Assembly: GCA_963817615.1 (NCBI GenBank)
Contig: CAWFPH010000002.1
Coordinates: forward strand, 1,984,001-2,048,000
Length of the DNA stretch: 64,000 bases
Origin: FEN-1219 sp963817615
GTDB taxonomy: Bacteria > Pseudomonadota > Gammaproteobacteria > Steroidobacterales > Rariloculaceae
Direction of reading: 5' to 3'
The translations under genes and the position numbers were made by a program. The notes beneath the pieces were generated by a model. The model ran no database searches and was not told the origin of the DNA. It was given only the letters and a program-made list of their open reading frames with translations. Positions 33,078 to 41,800 of this stretch are shown here, one piece after another; position 1 is the first letter of the stretch, and the number at the start of each line of letters is the position of its first letter.

Positions 33078-35143
33078 CGCACCCGCGAAGCCGCGGGGAT
33101 CCCGATCCGGGCGGCCGGCCCGGCATCATCCGCTTCCCACGAGTGCGCGAACGGCTCGGGATCGACGTCATCGAGCAGCTCGCAGGCCCCGGTTTCGATG
33201 CTCTGGCCGACTGCGGCGGCCGCGCGGCGCAGGCGCTGCATCGCGGCGATGCCGGAGGCTCCGCGAAGCGCGCGGTATTTGGCCCGCAAGAGCTCGGATT
33301 GCAGCACCGCCACCTGCACGGTGCTCGCATCGGCGTCGGCAGCGTGATGGCAAACCGCGAGCATCGAGACGAGATGCTCGATGCGCTTGCCGAGACGCTG
33401 CAGCGGGATCTGCGCGCGCGTGAGCTCGAGCTGATAGAACAGGCTCAAGCGCAGGTAGCTCCAGCGCAGAGCGCGCAGCTCGCGCTCGGCGTAGCGCGCG
33501 TGACCGCGCAGCGCCGCCGGCAACGCAAGATAGCGGCCGAGCCAACGGGCCGGCAGCGCGCGCAGCGGCCAACGCAGCAGGTCGCTGCAGGCGTTTGCAG
33601 CGATCCAAGCGCCGAGCCGCCACAGCTCTGGGCGCAGCAGCAGCCGGGCGAGCATGTGCGCGCTGCGCGCGGGTGCGCGGCCGATCGTGTGCGGCGAGAT
33701 TCGCAGCAGGCGCCGTTCCTCGGGGAGCTTGCCGCCGTCGGGCGCCGTGTTCGCGGCCTGCAGCACTCCGAGCAGCGGGCCGAGATGACGTTCGACGAAC
33801 CGCTGCGTCACGTCGCGAACCATGCCCATCAGAATCAGGTCGTCCTCGCCCTCGACGATGCCGAACAGATGCAGGTTGACGCGCGCTTCGTTCACGCGGC
33901 TGCCGCCATGGAAACCGCGTCCGCCGAGCACGTGCTCGGCCGCGAGCATCGATTCGACGCCGGTCCCGGCGGCGGCCGACTTCGTGAGATCGCGGAGCCC
34001 GGCGAGGTCGACGCCGGCGGCGTCCTGTGCGAGCGCGAGATAGGCGAGCGCGCGGGCCTGCAGCGCACCGCCCAATATGCGCCCGAGATTGAGGCGCGGG
34101 ATCTCATGGCGGATCACCGCCCCCCCGACGCCGAGCCGCCGCATCGCGTAGTGGCTTGCGTCGCGCGCGAGCATCCGCTGATAGCCTGCGGCCATCGCCG
34201 CGAGCATGCAGCGGCCCATGCGCAGGCAATAGAACAGCACCTCCACGCCATCGGCCGGAATGCGGTTCGCCTTCGGGATCGGAAAATTCTTGAAGTGCAG
34301 GCGCGAGTTCGCGTTCGCGATGAACGCAGCGACGCCCGAGGGCTCGCAGCGAAACTCGCAATCGCCGCTCGCGATGTCGCGCGCCGGGAGCTCCACGACG
34401 AACAGCCCGATGCCGGCGCCCTGCCGGCCGAGCCGCGCGACGATGCCGACGAGCCCGCCGTGCACCGCATTGGTGATCCAGAGCTTGTTCGCGGCGCCCT
34501 CGGCGAACAGCCGCCAGCTGCCGTCGGGTTGTTCCTCGACATAGGCCTGCACCTTCTTCGCGTTCACGCCGACGCCGACCTCGGTCAATCCGAACGCCAT
34601 CGGCCGTCCCGACGCGACGAGCGGCAGGAAGGTGTGGCGCTGCTCCGCGTCGCCGTACGCGATCAGCGCGCCGGCTCCGATCGTGAGCTGCCCCGAAATC
34701 TCGACCGCGAGCGCACCCAAGCCGTTCGCCGCGAGTGCTTCCTCGACCGCCGCGAGCTCCCCGTACGACGCGCCGGCGCCGCCGAAGTCGCTTCCGACCG
34801 TATAGCCGAACGCACGCTCGCGGGTCACCGCGCCGCGCAGCGCGGCGGAGAGCTTGCCGTCGGCGGTGAACGCCTCGCCCCGCGCGAGGCAGGCGAGCGC
34901 CGCGTCGACGACCGGCCGCTCGGTGCCCGCGGCGCGGCGCGCCAGCGCGGCGCCCGATCCGAGCTCGGCGAGCGGCGGCGCGGGGCCGTAGATCAGCCGT
35001 TCTACGAGGCCCGTGCGCGTCGCGCCGAGCTTGCGGTGGACGGCCTCGGCCGCGCGGTCGAGCGCGCCGACATCGCGCGCGGAATCGAGATCGCCCGCTG
35101 CGGCGAGCGCCGCGGCGGTGGTAGAGCGGGGTTCGTCGTTCAT
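33074..35143 (-). CDS. Acyl-CoA dehydrogenase family protein with long C-terminal extension
   Basis: A 689-residue flavoprotein, larger than the usual 380-residue acyl-CoA dehydrogenase. It resembles ACAD9/FadE-type enzymes with an added helical C-terminal region. FAD-binding and catalytic landmarks: GQLTIGAGALIAYGDAEQRH, FGLTEVGVGVNAKKVQAYVE, KLWITNAVHGGLVGIVARLG, then HVLGGRGFHGGSRVNEARVN and LHLFGIVEGEDDLILMGMVR. The Glu of VEGED occupies the usual catalytic-base position. The last 230 residues form amphipathic helices rich in Arg and Leu, perhaps for membrane or partner binding. It probably oxidises a long or branched acyl-CoA. Its promoter faces that of the gene at 35345 in a 200-bp gap. 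Confidence 0.88.
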   Translation of the reverse strand: MNDEPRSTTAAALAAAGDLDSARDVGALDRAAEAVHRKLGATRTGLVERLIYGPAPPLAELGSGAALARRAAGTERPVVDAALACLARGEAFTADGKLSAALRGAVTRERAFGYTVGSDFGGAGASYGELAAVEEALAANGLGALAVEISGQLTIGAGALIAYGDAEQRHTFLPLVASGRPMAFGLTEVGVGVNAKKVQAYVEEQPDGSWRLFAEGAANKLWITNAVHGGLVGIVARLGRQGAGIGLFVVELPARDIASGDCEFRCEPSGVAAFIANANSRLHFKNFPIPKANRIPADGVEVLFYCLRMGRCMLAAMAAGYQRMLARDASHYAMRRLGVGGAVIRHEIPRLNLGRILGGALQARALAYLALAQDAAGVDLAGLRDLTKSAAAGTGVESMLAAEHVLGGRGFHGGSRVNEARVNLHLFGIVEGEDDLILMGMVRDVTQRFVERHLGPLLGVLQAANTAPDGGKLPEERRLLRISPHTIGRAPARSAHMLARLLLRPELWRLGAWIAANACSDLLRWPLRALPARWLGRYLALPAALRGHARYAERELRALRWSYLRLSLFYQLELTRAQIPLQRLGKRIEHLVSMLAVCHHAADADASTVQVAVLQSELLRAKYRALRGASGIAAMQRLRRAAAAVGQSIETGACELLDDVDPEPFAHSWEADDAGPAARIGIPAASRVR

Positions 35144-35344
35144 GGTACCGGCGCTACGGTGAGTGGCGGGCGCCGCAGTATAGCGATATGCGGTCTGCGC
35201 GATCAGCGCGAGGCCGCCAGCGCTTCCCTCGGGCGAAGCTTCGTCGGATCATGCAGGCATACGAATGGAGGAGCGTCCGCGCGGCGGTGTCTGTCGGCGT
35301 TGCGGCTCCGACGACGAACGACTTTTCACCGTTGGGGATTGGGC

Positions 35345-36277
35345 ATGCACACGCCAGGCATCATTCGCTCGCTGCGCTTTTGCGCGCTCGCGGTTCTCGG
35401 TTTCGCGGCGTTCGACGCGGTCGCGCAGAGCGAGGTGAAGTGCGACGCCGCCTGCCTCAAGACCTTCGCCGACGGCTACTTCGCGGCGCTGGCGGAGCGC
35501 AATCCCGCGGCGCTGCAGACCGCCCCGGAGGTGAAGTACACGGAGAACGGCCGTGTGCAGCCGCTCGGCATGGGCCTGTGGAAAACGGCGGGCAAGCAGC
35601 TGGAGTATCGCGACTACTTGTTCGACCCGCAGAGCGGCGGCGTGGCCGAGCTCACGGCCGTCAGGGAGTACGACGACGTCGCGCAGACGTTTCTGCGGCT
35701 GAAGGTGGTCGACCGCCGGATCACCGAGATCGAGACGCTCGTCGCGCGCGCCGGTGATCAGCGCTGGTTCGCGCCGGAGAATCTCGAGCGGCTGTCCGAT
35801 GTGTTCGCGCAGCCGGTTTCGGCCGCGCAGCGCGGTACGCGCGCGCAGCTCGCGCTCGCTGCCAATGCGTACTTCACGGCGGTGCAGACGGAGGGCACGC
35901 CGGAGTTCGAGCAGGCGCCGTTCGGCCGCGGCGTGAAACGGTTCGAGAACGGGTTACAAACCACCAACAACGATACGAACCCCGTGCTCGACCGGCATCG
36001 CCTGAGCCCGGAGGAACAGCTCGTGCGGGCGTTCTACAAGGGCATCACGGTCGACGATCGGCGCTTCCCGATCGTGGACGTCGAGCACGGCAGCGTGCTC
36101 GGCTTGGGCACGTTCCGCACCGACGGCCCGGACTCCACCACGTTGCTGCTGGCGGAAATCTTCAAGGTGACCGACGGCAAGATCCGCGAGATTCGCGCCA
36201 TTATCCTGAATGCGCCGCACGGCACCGGGACGGGTTGGAGCACAGCCCCGCACGGACTGCCCGCAGCGGCGCATTGA
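35345..36277 (+). CDS. Exported DUF8021-like protein, paralogue B
   Basis: A 310-residue exported protein. A Sec signal (SLRFCALAVLGFAAFDAVAQ) is followed by KCDAACLKTFADGYFAALAE, KYTENGRVQPLGMGLWKTAG, YLFDPQSGGVAELTAVREYD, VVDRRITEIETLVARAGDQR, LAANAYFTAVQTEG and VKRFENGLQTTNNDTNPVLD. These align by eye with the proteins at 21976 and 36408 (C..CL, YTENG, RxITEIE, YF-x-x-(I/V), RFENG). Two halves of similar design suggest two NTF2-like domains. It is followed 130 bp later by paralogue C in the same direction, a tandem duplication. Function unknown. GGGGATTGGGC lies before the ATG. Confidence 0.75.
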   Translation: MHTPGIIRSLRFCALAVLGFAAFDAVAQSEVKCDAACLKTFADGYFAALAERNPAALQTAPEVKYTENGRVQPLGMGLWKTAGKQLEYRDYLFDPQSGGVAELTAVREYDDVAQTFLRLKVVDRRITEIETLVARAGDQRWFAPENLERLSDVFAQPVSAAQRGTRAQLALAANAYFTAVQTEGTPEFEQAPFGRGVKRFENGLQTTNNDTNPVLDRHRLSPEEQLVRAFYKGITVDDRRFPIVDVEHGSVLGLGTFRTDGPDSTTLLLAEIFKVTDGKIREIRAIILNAPHGTGTGWSTAPHGLPAAAH

Positions 36278-36407
36278 CGGAGCGCTCGATCAGCGCCGCC
36301 GGGCCGCGTGCTTCCTCGCGGCTACGAGCGATCCTCGCCACGCGAGCAACGCTGCGGCAGGCGAGCGGCATCCGTATACTCGGCTTGATTCAACGGGGGG
36401 ATTTCCG

Positions 36408-37337
36408 ATGAGACGGTTAGTGGTGCTGCTCGCGCTCGGCGCGCTGCCGTTTGCCAGCTTCGCGGCTGATTGCGACCGCGCGTGTCTCAAGCAGACGCTC
36501 GACGCTTATCTAAAGGCCGTGCTGCAGCACGATCCGACGGCAGCGCCGCTCGCCGGCAGCTATCGTCACACCGAGAACGCGATCAACAAACCGCTCGGTA
36601 AGGGCGTGTGGGAGAGCGTGACCGGGCTCGGCAAGATGCAGCGGCGCTACGTCGATCCCGTCAGCGGTCAGGCGGCCTATTACGGTCTCGTCGACGAGAG
36701 CGGCAAGATCGCCGTCGTGACGGCGCGGCTGCGCGTCGAGGACCGTCAAATCACCGAAGCGGAATGGTACATCGCGCGCGACGGCGACCCCGGATTGCCG
36801 GGCGCGAACCCGCCGAACGTCTGGGGACCCGATAGCCTGATCGCGAACCCGCCGCCCGAGCGCAACTTGCCGAAGGACAAGCGACTGCCGCGTGCGACGA
36901 TGCTCGCGATCGTGAACAGCTATTTCGACGGCATCACCTCGCACGACGGTACGGTCGTGCGGGCGCACAAGGGCTGCAACCGCTTCGAGAACGGCACGAA
37001 GGTGACGGGACGACGCGGCGGCGACAACGACGATTGCGCGTCGGGCTTCGGGGGCTTCGATCTCGCGAACGTGGCGGGTCGCCGCGTCGGGTTCGTGGAC
37101 GAGGAGCAGGGCATCGTGCTCGGCATGGCCGTATTCATCAGGAAACCCGGCTCGATTCGGCCCCGCAATGCGTTCAGCGAGTGGTTCTGGATCGAGGACG
37201 GCAAGATCCGCAACATCTGGACCGCGATGTATTACCCCGATCCGCTGCGGCCGGTGCCTAACTGGCCGCCGTTCGACGGCAACTTCCCGCTGCCGCCGGA
37301 GCCCGGGGCACAGCCGACCGCGGCCCCCGCGAAGTAG
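36408..37337 (+). CDS. Exported DUF8021-like protein, paralogue C
   Basis: A 309-residue exported protein with a short Sec signal (MRRLVVLLALGALPFASFAA). The mature part begins CDRACLKQTLDAYLKAVLQH and has YRHTENAINKPLGKGVWESV, YVDPVSGQAAYYGLVDESGK, RVEDRQITEAEWYIARDGDP, MLAIVNSYFDGITSHDGTVV, CNRFENGTKVTGRRGGDNDD and a long C-terminal strand set ending in Pro-rich sequence. It is a tandem paralogue of the gene at 35345. GGGGGG lies 7-12 bases before the ATG, and a TATACT hexamer at 36375-36380 could be its -10 element though no good -35 is visible. Function unknown. Confidence 0.75.
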   Translation: MRRLVVLLALGALPFASFAADCDRACLKQTLDAYLKAVLQHDPTAAPLAGSYRHTENAINKPLGKGVWESVTGLGKMQRRYVDPVSGQAAYYGLVDESGKIAVVTARLRVEDRQITEAEWYIARDGDPGLPGANPPNVWGPDSLIANPPPERNLPKDKRLPRATMLAIVNSYFDGITSHDGTVVRAHKGCNRFENGTKVTGRRGGDNDDCASGFGGFDLANVAGRRVGFVDEEQGIVLGMAVFIRKPGSIRPRNAFSEWFWIEDGKIRNIWTAMYYPDPLRPVPNWPPFDGNFPLPPEPGAQPTAAPAK

Positions 37338-37560
37338 CCGCGCCGCACCGGGTCCACCGCACCCGCCGCGCCCGCGGGCCGCGGGCCGGGCTCGGGTATG
37401 CCGTGCGGCCGCGGACGACTCGGGCGCCGCCTCGGAACCGAGCCTCTTCCGCCGGCGGATCCCGCCGCGGCGGCGGCGCCCGTCCGACCATGAATTACCG
37501 ATCGTTCATGTTCAGCGTCGGCGTCTTGAAGAATTTTCGGCGCACCCACAGTCAAATAGA

Positions 37561-37582
37561 GCGCCGGCCCGCGGACCGGCGC
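37561..37582. promoter_or_regulatory. Imperfect 22-bp palindrome in the leader of the 37628 gene
   Basis: Seven-base arms GCGCCGG and CCGGCGC flank a CCGCGG core; only one C/A pair breaks the symmetry. It sits 45 bp before the start codon of the exported-protein gene. It could be an operator or a leader hairpin. The rest of the 290-bp gap from 37338 shows no gene. Confidence 0.35.
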
Positions 37583-37627
37583 GAACAACAACACCGCTCG
37601 ATGACGGAAGAAGGAGGGAGAAGCATC

Positions 37628-38161
37628 ATGAGACAGTCATGCTCCACAGGGCGTGCCGGCCGAGCCGCGGCCGCGCTTTGCGCCGCACTCGGCTCGCTCG
37701 CGGCTGCGGACGGCGCAGCGGCCGCGACGCACGATGCGAGCGCTGCGCCGGCGCAACAGACCTATACCTGGTCCGCCGATCTCGTCGCCTACGACGCCGG
37801 CTCGCACACCGTCACGCTGCGGGCCATGCTGTTCAGCGACGCGGATGCGCCGGACAAAAGCAAGCTCCAGGCCGGCGATCGCGTGACGCTCACCTGGTCG
37901 GGTCTTTCCACGGGTGCAGGCATTCGCGCGATCGAGCGCGGCACCAATACGAAATACGACCGCATGACGATGCCGGTCGAGTTCGTGTCGACGGAGGTCG
38001 ACGGCCGTTACGTGTCGTTCAAGGTGCCTGTGCCGATGAAGGACGCCGAGGCCGTGGCGAAGCTCAAGCCCGGCGATTACGTGACGGTGACCTCGCCGCT
38101 GAAGGCGAAAAGCCCCGACGATGTCGTCATGGCCATTCGGGACTACAACGATGTGGGCTGA
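37628..38161 (+). CDS. Small exported protein of unknown function
   Basis: A 177-residue exported protein not recognised as a known family. A Sec signal (RAAAALCAALGSLAAADGAA) is followed by TYTWSADLVAYDAGSHTVTL, LQAGDRVTLTWSGLSTGAGI, and VEFVSTEVDGRYVSFKVPVP then LKPGDYVTVTSPL. The alternating beta-strand character suggests an all-beta domain. GGAGGG precedes the ATG at 37628 by nine bases, which decides the start over upstream alternatives. The last 11 bases overlap the next gene, so the two are co-translated. No cysteines after the signal. Confidence 0.7.
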   Translation: MRQSCSTGRAGRAAAALCAALGSLAAADGAAAATHDASAAPAQQTYTWSADLVAYDAGSHTVTLRAMLFSDADAPDKSKLQAGDRVTLTWSGLSTGAGIRAIERGTNTKYDRMTMPVEFVSTEVDGRYVSFKVPVPMKDAEAVAKLKPGDYVTVTSPLKAKSPDDVVMAIRDYNDVG

Positions 38162-38780
38162 GCGAAGAACGGTGGTGCTTGCGGCGGCGGCCGCATTGCT
38201 CTCCGCAGGCACGGTGCGCGCCGACAACGGCGCCGCGAAGTCCGCACCCGATCCGGCCGCCGCGCCCGCGCACTTCACGGCGACGACCAGCGCGATGACG
38301 CCGGACGCGATGCCGCTCAGGTTCGACGTGACCGCGTGGTCCGACGACGCCGCCCGCGCCACGGTGATCATGGCGCTGTCCGGCGCCGATGTCTCGAAAG
38401 CGCTCGAGGCGCTGCCGACGGTCGGCTATGTCTGGCCGAAGGACAGCGCGGTCGGCTACGCGCTCAAGTACGCCTTCAGGATGCCGACGGCCGACGGCGA
38501 GCGCGTGACGTTCGTGACCGCACGGCCGCTCGGCGCATTCGACCTCAAGCCTTGGGCGGCGAAAGGTGCGGATCGGCCGAAGCTCGACTATTCCGTGATC
38601 GAGCTGTATCTCGATAAGAATGGTCACGGCGACGGCACGACGTCGCTCGCGGCGGACGTCCAGCTCGACAAGGCGCATTCGGTCGTGTCGCTTGCAGGCG
38701 GCGGCGCCGCGGCGCACGTGCTCGCGAAGGTCGAGCAGCAAACCCCGTCGGGCGCGGCGACGAAGCCGTTCGGGGTCTAA
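38151..38780 (+). CDS. Small exported protein of unknown function, partner of the 37628 product
   Basis: A 209-residue exported protein. The start ATG 38151 lies inside the end of the previous gene (11-bp overlap), giving MWAERRTVVLAAAAALLSAG, a Sec signal cleaved near VRADN. The mature part has TSAMTPDAMPLRFDVTAWSD, AYKYAF-like VGYALKYAFRMPTADGERVT and YSVIELYLDKNGHGDGTTSL. It is beta-rich, with no cysteine. No family recognised. Tight overlap implies that the two products act together in the periplasm. A strong hairpin follows 26 bp after its stop, shared with the convergent yqcC/fusA unit. Confidence 0.65.
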   Translation: MWAERRTVVLAAAAALLSAGTVRADNGAAKSAPDPAAAPAHFTATTSAMTPDAMPLRFDVTAWSDDAARATVIMALSGADVSKALEALPTVGYVWPKDSAVGYALKYAFRMPTADGERVTFVTARPLGAFDLKPWAAKGADRPKLDYSVIELYLDKNGHGDGTTSLAADVQLDKAHSVVSLAGGGAAAHVLAKVEQQTPSGAATKPFGV

Positions 38781-38805
38781 GAGCGACTTGGAAAAAGTCC
38801 GCGCA

Positions 38806-38832
38806 GTCCGGGCCGCAGCATGCGGCCCGGAC
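38806..38832 (-). terminator. Intrinsic terminator of the fusA-yqcC unit
   Basis: A perfect 12-bp stem (GTCCGGGCCGCA with its complement) and a three-base loop. On the minus strand it is followed by TGCGCGGAC and a run of five T. It lies between the convergent 38780 and 38841 gene ends, so it may stop transcription from both sides. Confidence 0.7.
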
Positions 38833-38840
38833 CGTCGCGA

Positions 38841-39200
38841 TCAGTGGGCGAGCGCGCCCGCTTCGCCGCGAATCAGACCGTCGAAGCGCCGGATCAGCGT
38901 GAGCAGCGCGGTCGAGTCCTCGAGGTGCTCGAAGCAGTCCTCGGCGTACGGGTGAATGGCGCTTGCGGTCGGCAGCTCGCCGTCGCCCGCGAGGATGCGC
39001 CGCATGCGCGGGATCAGCAGCCACTGGAGCCACTGCGAAAGCGCGAGCGTGTCGACGCAAAACGGCTGCGTGCTCTCGAGCGACGCCGCGCTCGGCGGCA
39101 CGCGGTCCCAGAGCTCCATGCGCCGCAGCTCCGCTTCGAGGCCGTCGACCACCGCCATCAGCGCGTGCTCGCGTTGCGCGAAGCGCGCCGCGGCCTGCAC
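38841..39200 (-). CDS. yqcC: YqcC/DUF446 family protein
   Basis: A 119-residue cytoplasmic protein of the YqcC family; role unknown, though in enterobacteria the gene neighbours truC. The GTG at 39198-39200 shares one base with the fusA stop, and the end of fusA supplies GGAGG four bases ahead. Characteristic text: FCVDTLALSQWLQWLLIPRM, ASAIHPYAEDCFEHL and LIRRFDGLI. The end overlap indicates strict coupling to EF-G translation, an unusual partnership for this family. Confidence 0.85.
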   Translation of the reverse strand: MQAAARFAQREHALMAVVDGLEAELRRMELWDRVPPSAASLESTQPFCVDTLALSQWLQWLLIPRMRRILAGDGELPTASAIHPYAEDCFEHLEDSTALLTLIRRFDGLIRGEAGALAH

Positions 39201-41326
39201 TACGCCTCCTGCTCCATGAGCTTCTCGACGAGCCCCGGCGGTACCTCGGCGTAGTGATCGAACTCCATCGTGAACGTGCCGCGGCCGCTCGTGCTCGAGC
39301 GCAGGAAGTTGATGTAACCGAACATTTCGGACAGCGGGACGAAGCCCTGAACGGCCACCTGGTTGCCCTTCTGGCCCTGATCCGTGACCTGGCCGCGGCG
39401 CCGGTTGATGTCGCCGATGATCGGGCCGAGATAATCGGCCTCGCTCACGACCTCGATCTTCATGATCGGCTCGAGCAGCCTCGGGCCGCTCGCCTTGTGG
39501 GCCTCGCGGAAGCACGCGCGGCCCGCGATCTCGAACGCGAGCGCGGAGCTGTCCACGTCGTGGTACTTGCCGTCGAGCAGGCGGGCCCGGAAGTCCACGA
39601 CCTCGTAGCCCGCGACCTGGCCGCGTAGACGCTCGCTCTGGATCGCCTTCTCGACGGCCGGAATGTACTCGCGCGGGATGCGGCCGCCGACGACCTCATC
39701 GGAGAACTCCACGCCGCTGCCCGCTCCAAGCGGCTCGAAGATCATCTTCACCTCGGCGAACTGGCCCGAGCCGCCGGTCTGTTTCTTGTGCGTGTAGGTG
39801 CGCTCGACCTTGCCGCCGAACGCCTCCCTGAAGCTCACCCGCGGCCGGCCCATGTTGGCCTCCACGCCGAGCTCGGTTCGCATGCGGTCGATCGTGACCT
39901 CGAGGTGCAGCTCGCCCATTCCGCGGAGCACGGTCTGGCCGGTCTCCTGGTCCACCTCGAGGCGTAGCGAGGGGTCGGCCTTCACCATTTTGTAGAGCGC
40001 CGTCGAGAGCTTGTCGACGTCGGCGCGCGCCTTCGGCTCGACCGAGACGCTGATCACGGGGTCCGGAAAGCGCATTCGCTCGAGCAACGCGGGCTTGTCC
40101 TGCGAGGACAGCGAGTCGCCGGTCTCCGTCTCCTTCAGCGATACGAACGCGCAGATGTCGCCCGCGCGGGCCTCGTCGATGTCCTTCACGTCCGCCGCCT
40201 GCACCTCGACCATGCGGCCGACGCGCTCGCGTTTGCCGCGCGTGACGTTGAGCAGGGTGTCGCCCTTGCTGATCACGCCCGAGTAGACGCGAACGAAGGT
40301 CAGTGTGCCGAATTGATCGTTGATGACCTTGAACGCGAGCGCTCGCGCCGGCGCGTCGTCGCGCACTTCCTGCTCGCCGACCACGTTGCCGTCGGCGTCG
40401 ACGATGTGGATGCCGCCGTTCTCGCCCGGATAGGGTAGGTAGTCGACGACGGCGTCGAGCAACAGCTGCACGCCCTTGTTCTTGAACGACGACCCGCACA
40501 GCACGGGCACGAAGGCACCCGAAACCGTGCCTTTGCGGATGCATTCCTTGAGCTTTTGCGGGTCGAACTTGCCCGTCTCGATGAACTCGAGGAACGCTTC
40601 CTCGTCCTGCGCGAGCGCATGCTCGAGCAGCTCCTTGCGCAGCTCGGGGATTCTGGCGATCCACTCGTTGTCGCGTGCGCTCGCAAAATTGAAGCGCTGT
40701 TCGAGGCCCTCGAGCGGGATCTCCTCGCGCTTCGCATCCTTGGCGTCCGATTCCCAGACGTAGCCGACGTTCGCAACGAGGTCCGCCATGCCGACGAACT
40801 CATCCGAGCTGCCGAACGGCACGTGGCAGACCAGCGCGGTCACGCCGAGCCGCTCTTTGATGCCGTTCAAGCAATGGCCGAAATTCGCGCCGATGCGGTC
40901 CATCTTGTTGATGTAGCAAAGGCGCGGCACGTTGTACTGGTTGGCCAACCGCCAGTTCGTCTCGGTCTGCGGCTCGACGCCGGCGACGCCGTCGAACACG
41001 ACCACGGCGCCGTCGAGCACGCGCAGGCTGCGGTTCACCTCGATGGTGAAGTCGACGTGACCCGGCGTGTCGATGATGTTGACCTGATAGCCGTTCCACT
41101 CGGTCGACACGGCGGCGCTCTGGATCGTGATGCCGCGCTTGCGCTCCTGCTCGAGATAGTCGGTCGTCGTGCTGGTCTTCATGTCCTTGGTGTCGTGCAC
41201 CTCGATGATCTGGTGCTTGCGACCCGTGTAATACAGGATCCGCTCGGTGGTCGTGGTCTTGCCCGCGTCGATGTGGGCAATGATCCCGATGTTGCGGTAG
41301 AGCTTGATGTCCTTTTTCCTGGCCAT
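39200..41326 (-). CDS. fusA: Translation elongation factor G (divergent paralogue)
   Basis: A 708-residue GTPase that translocates the ribosome or, if a paralogue, supports ribosome recycling or stress. G motifs: AHIDAGKTTTTERIL (G1), RGITIQSAAV (G2), DTPGHVDFTIEV (G3), NKMDR (G4), CGSSFKNKG (G5). Domain IV to V text includes GQVTDQGQKGNQVAVQGFVP and LSEMFGYINFLRSSTSGRGT. It is not within a rpsL-rpsG-tuf operon, and its G2 region (DYLEQERKRGITIQ) is closer to the mitochondrial-like/second bacterial EF-G type than to the standard gammaproteobacterial one. It is followed by yqcC with a one-base overlap. Confidence 0.9.
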   Translation of the reverse strand: MARKKDIKLYRNIGIIAHIDAGKTTTTERILYYTGRKHQIIEVHDTKDMKTSTTTDYLEQERKRGITIQSAAVSTEWNGYQVNIIDTPGHVDFTIEVNRSLRVLDGAVVVFDGVAGVEPQTETNWRLANQYNVPRLCYINKMDRIGANFGHCLNGIKERLGVTALVCHVPFGSSDEFVGMADLVANVGYVWESDAKDAKREEIPLEGLEQRFNFASARDNEWIARIPELRKELLEHALAQDEEAFLEFIETGKFDPQKLKECIRKGTVSGAFVPVLCGSSFKNKGVQLLLDAVVDYLPYPGENGGIHIVDADGNVVGEQEVRDDAPARALAFKVINDQFGTLTFVRVYSGVISKGDTLLNVTRGKRERVGRMVEVQAADVKDIDEARAGDICAFVSLKETETGDSLSSQDKPALLERMRFPDPVISVSVEPKARADVDKLSTALYKMVKADPSLRLEVDQETGQTVLRGMGELHLEVTIDRMRTELGVEANMGRPRVSFREAFGGKVERTYTHKKQTGGSGQFAEVKMIFEPLGAGSGVEFSDEVVGGRIPREYIPAVEKAIQSERLRGQVAGYEVVDFRARLLDGKYHDVDSSALAFEIAGRACFREAHKASGPRLLEPIMKIEVVSEADYLGPIIGDINRRRGQVTDQGQKGNQVAVQGFVPLSEMFGYINFLRSSTSGRGTFTMEFDHYAEVPPGLVEKLMEQEA

Positions 41327-41376
41327 GAGAGTTCCGTGCGTTGGGTGAGCCGGCGGTCCGGCTGGGCGAATCCGGC

Positions 41377-41404
41377 ACTATATAGATTTGCGGCAAATCT
41401 TAAA
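41377..41404 (-). promoter_or_regulatory. Putative fusA promoter containing an inverted repeat
   Basis: Minus strand: -35 TTTAAG (41399-41404), 16-bp spacer, -10 TATAGT (41377-41382). The start near 41370 gives a leader of about 44 nt. A perfect inverted repeat AGATTTG-CGG-CAAATCT (41384-41400) occupies the spacer, in a position where a bound repressor would block RNA polymerase. This short AT-rich element stands out in very GC-rich DNA. Confidence 0.45.
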
Positions 41405-41800
41405 GGTCGGCCTGCCGGCAGCCGAGCTTGAGTTTTCGCCAGACATTGCGGAACTACACCGCGACTTGGCGTCCGGCTGCACGGGTCGTCCGGGACTCCA
41501 ATCGGCGGAATCTCCGCCCGATCAGGCAATTGCACGCGCCAGCGGGCTTGGCACGGGTTCTGCAAAGAAGCAACCGAACAGGGCGATTGCGAGCTTGGCG
41601 TGCCGGGTCGTCGCTTCGAGGCACGCATGCGCCCCGCCGGGGAGGGTCATCGAATTGAGCGCTCAGACGCACGAAGCTGCAGAGCCGCGAGTTTTTGCGC
41701 GGCCTCGCCGAGCGATGGACGGCTGCGGCCGCTCGACCGTAACCTTGTATCCCCGCTACCGGATCGATCACCACCCGAAGAACGTCCGCGAGGCACTTTC
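41405..41800. other. Intergenic region upstream of the coiled-coil operon
   Basis: About 400 bp without a supported gene; short reading frames here are basic and lack ribosome-binding sites. It must carry the promoter of the plus-strand operon starting at 41801. A TTGTAT hexamer at about 41744 is the only weak -35-like element noted. Confidence 0.3.

Noticed and set aside
32237..36277. A 1346-codon plus-strand frame spanning three genes
   Set aside because: It runs in shadow of the RluA-like gene and antisense to the acyl-CoA dehydrogenase; only its last part coincides with the real gene from 35345.
36375..36380. TATACT as a promoter -10 for the paralogue C gene
   Set aside because: No acceptable -35 hexamer at 16-18 bp, so it is mentioned in the gene entry but not listed as a promoter.
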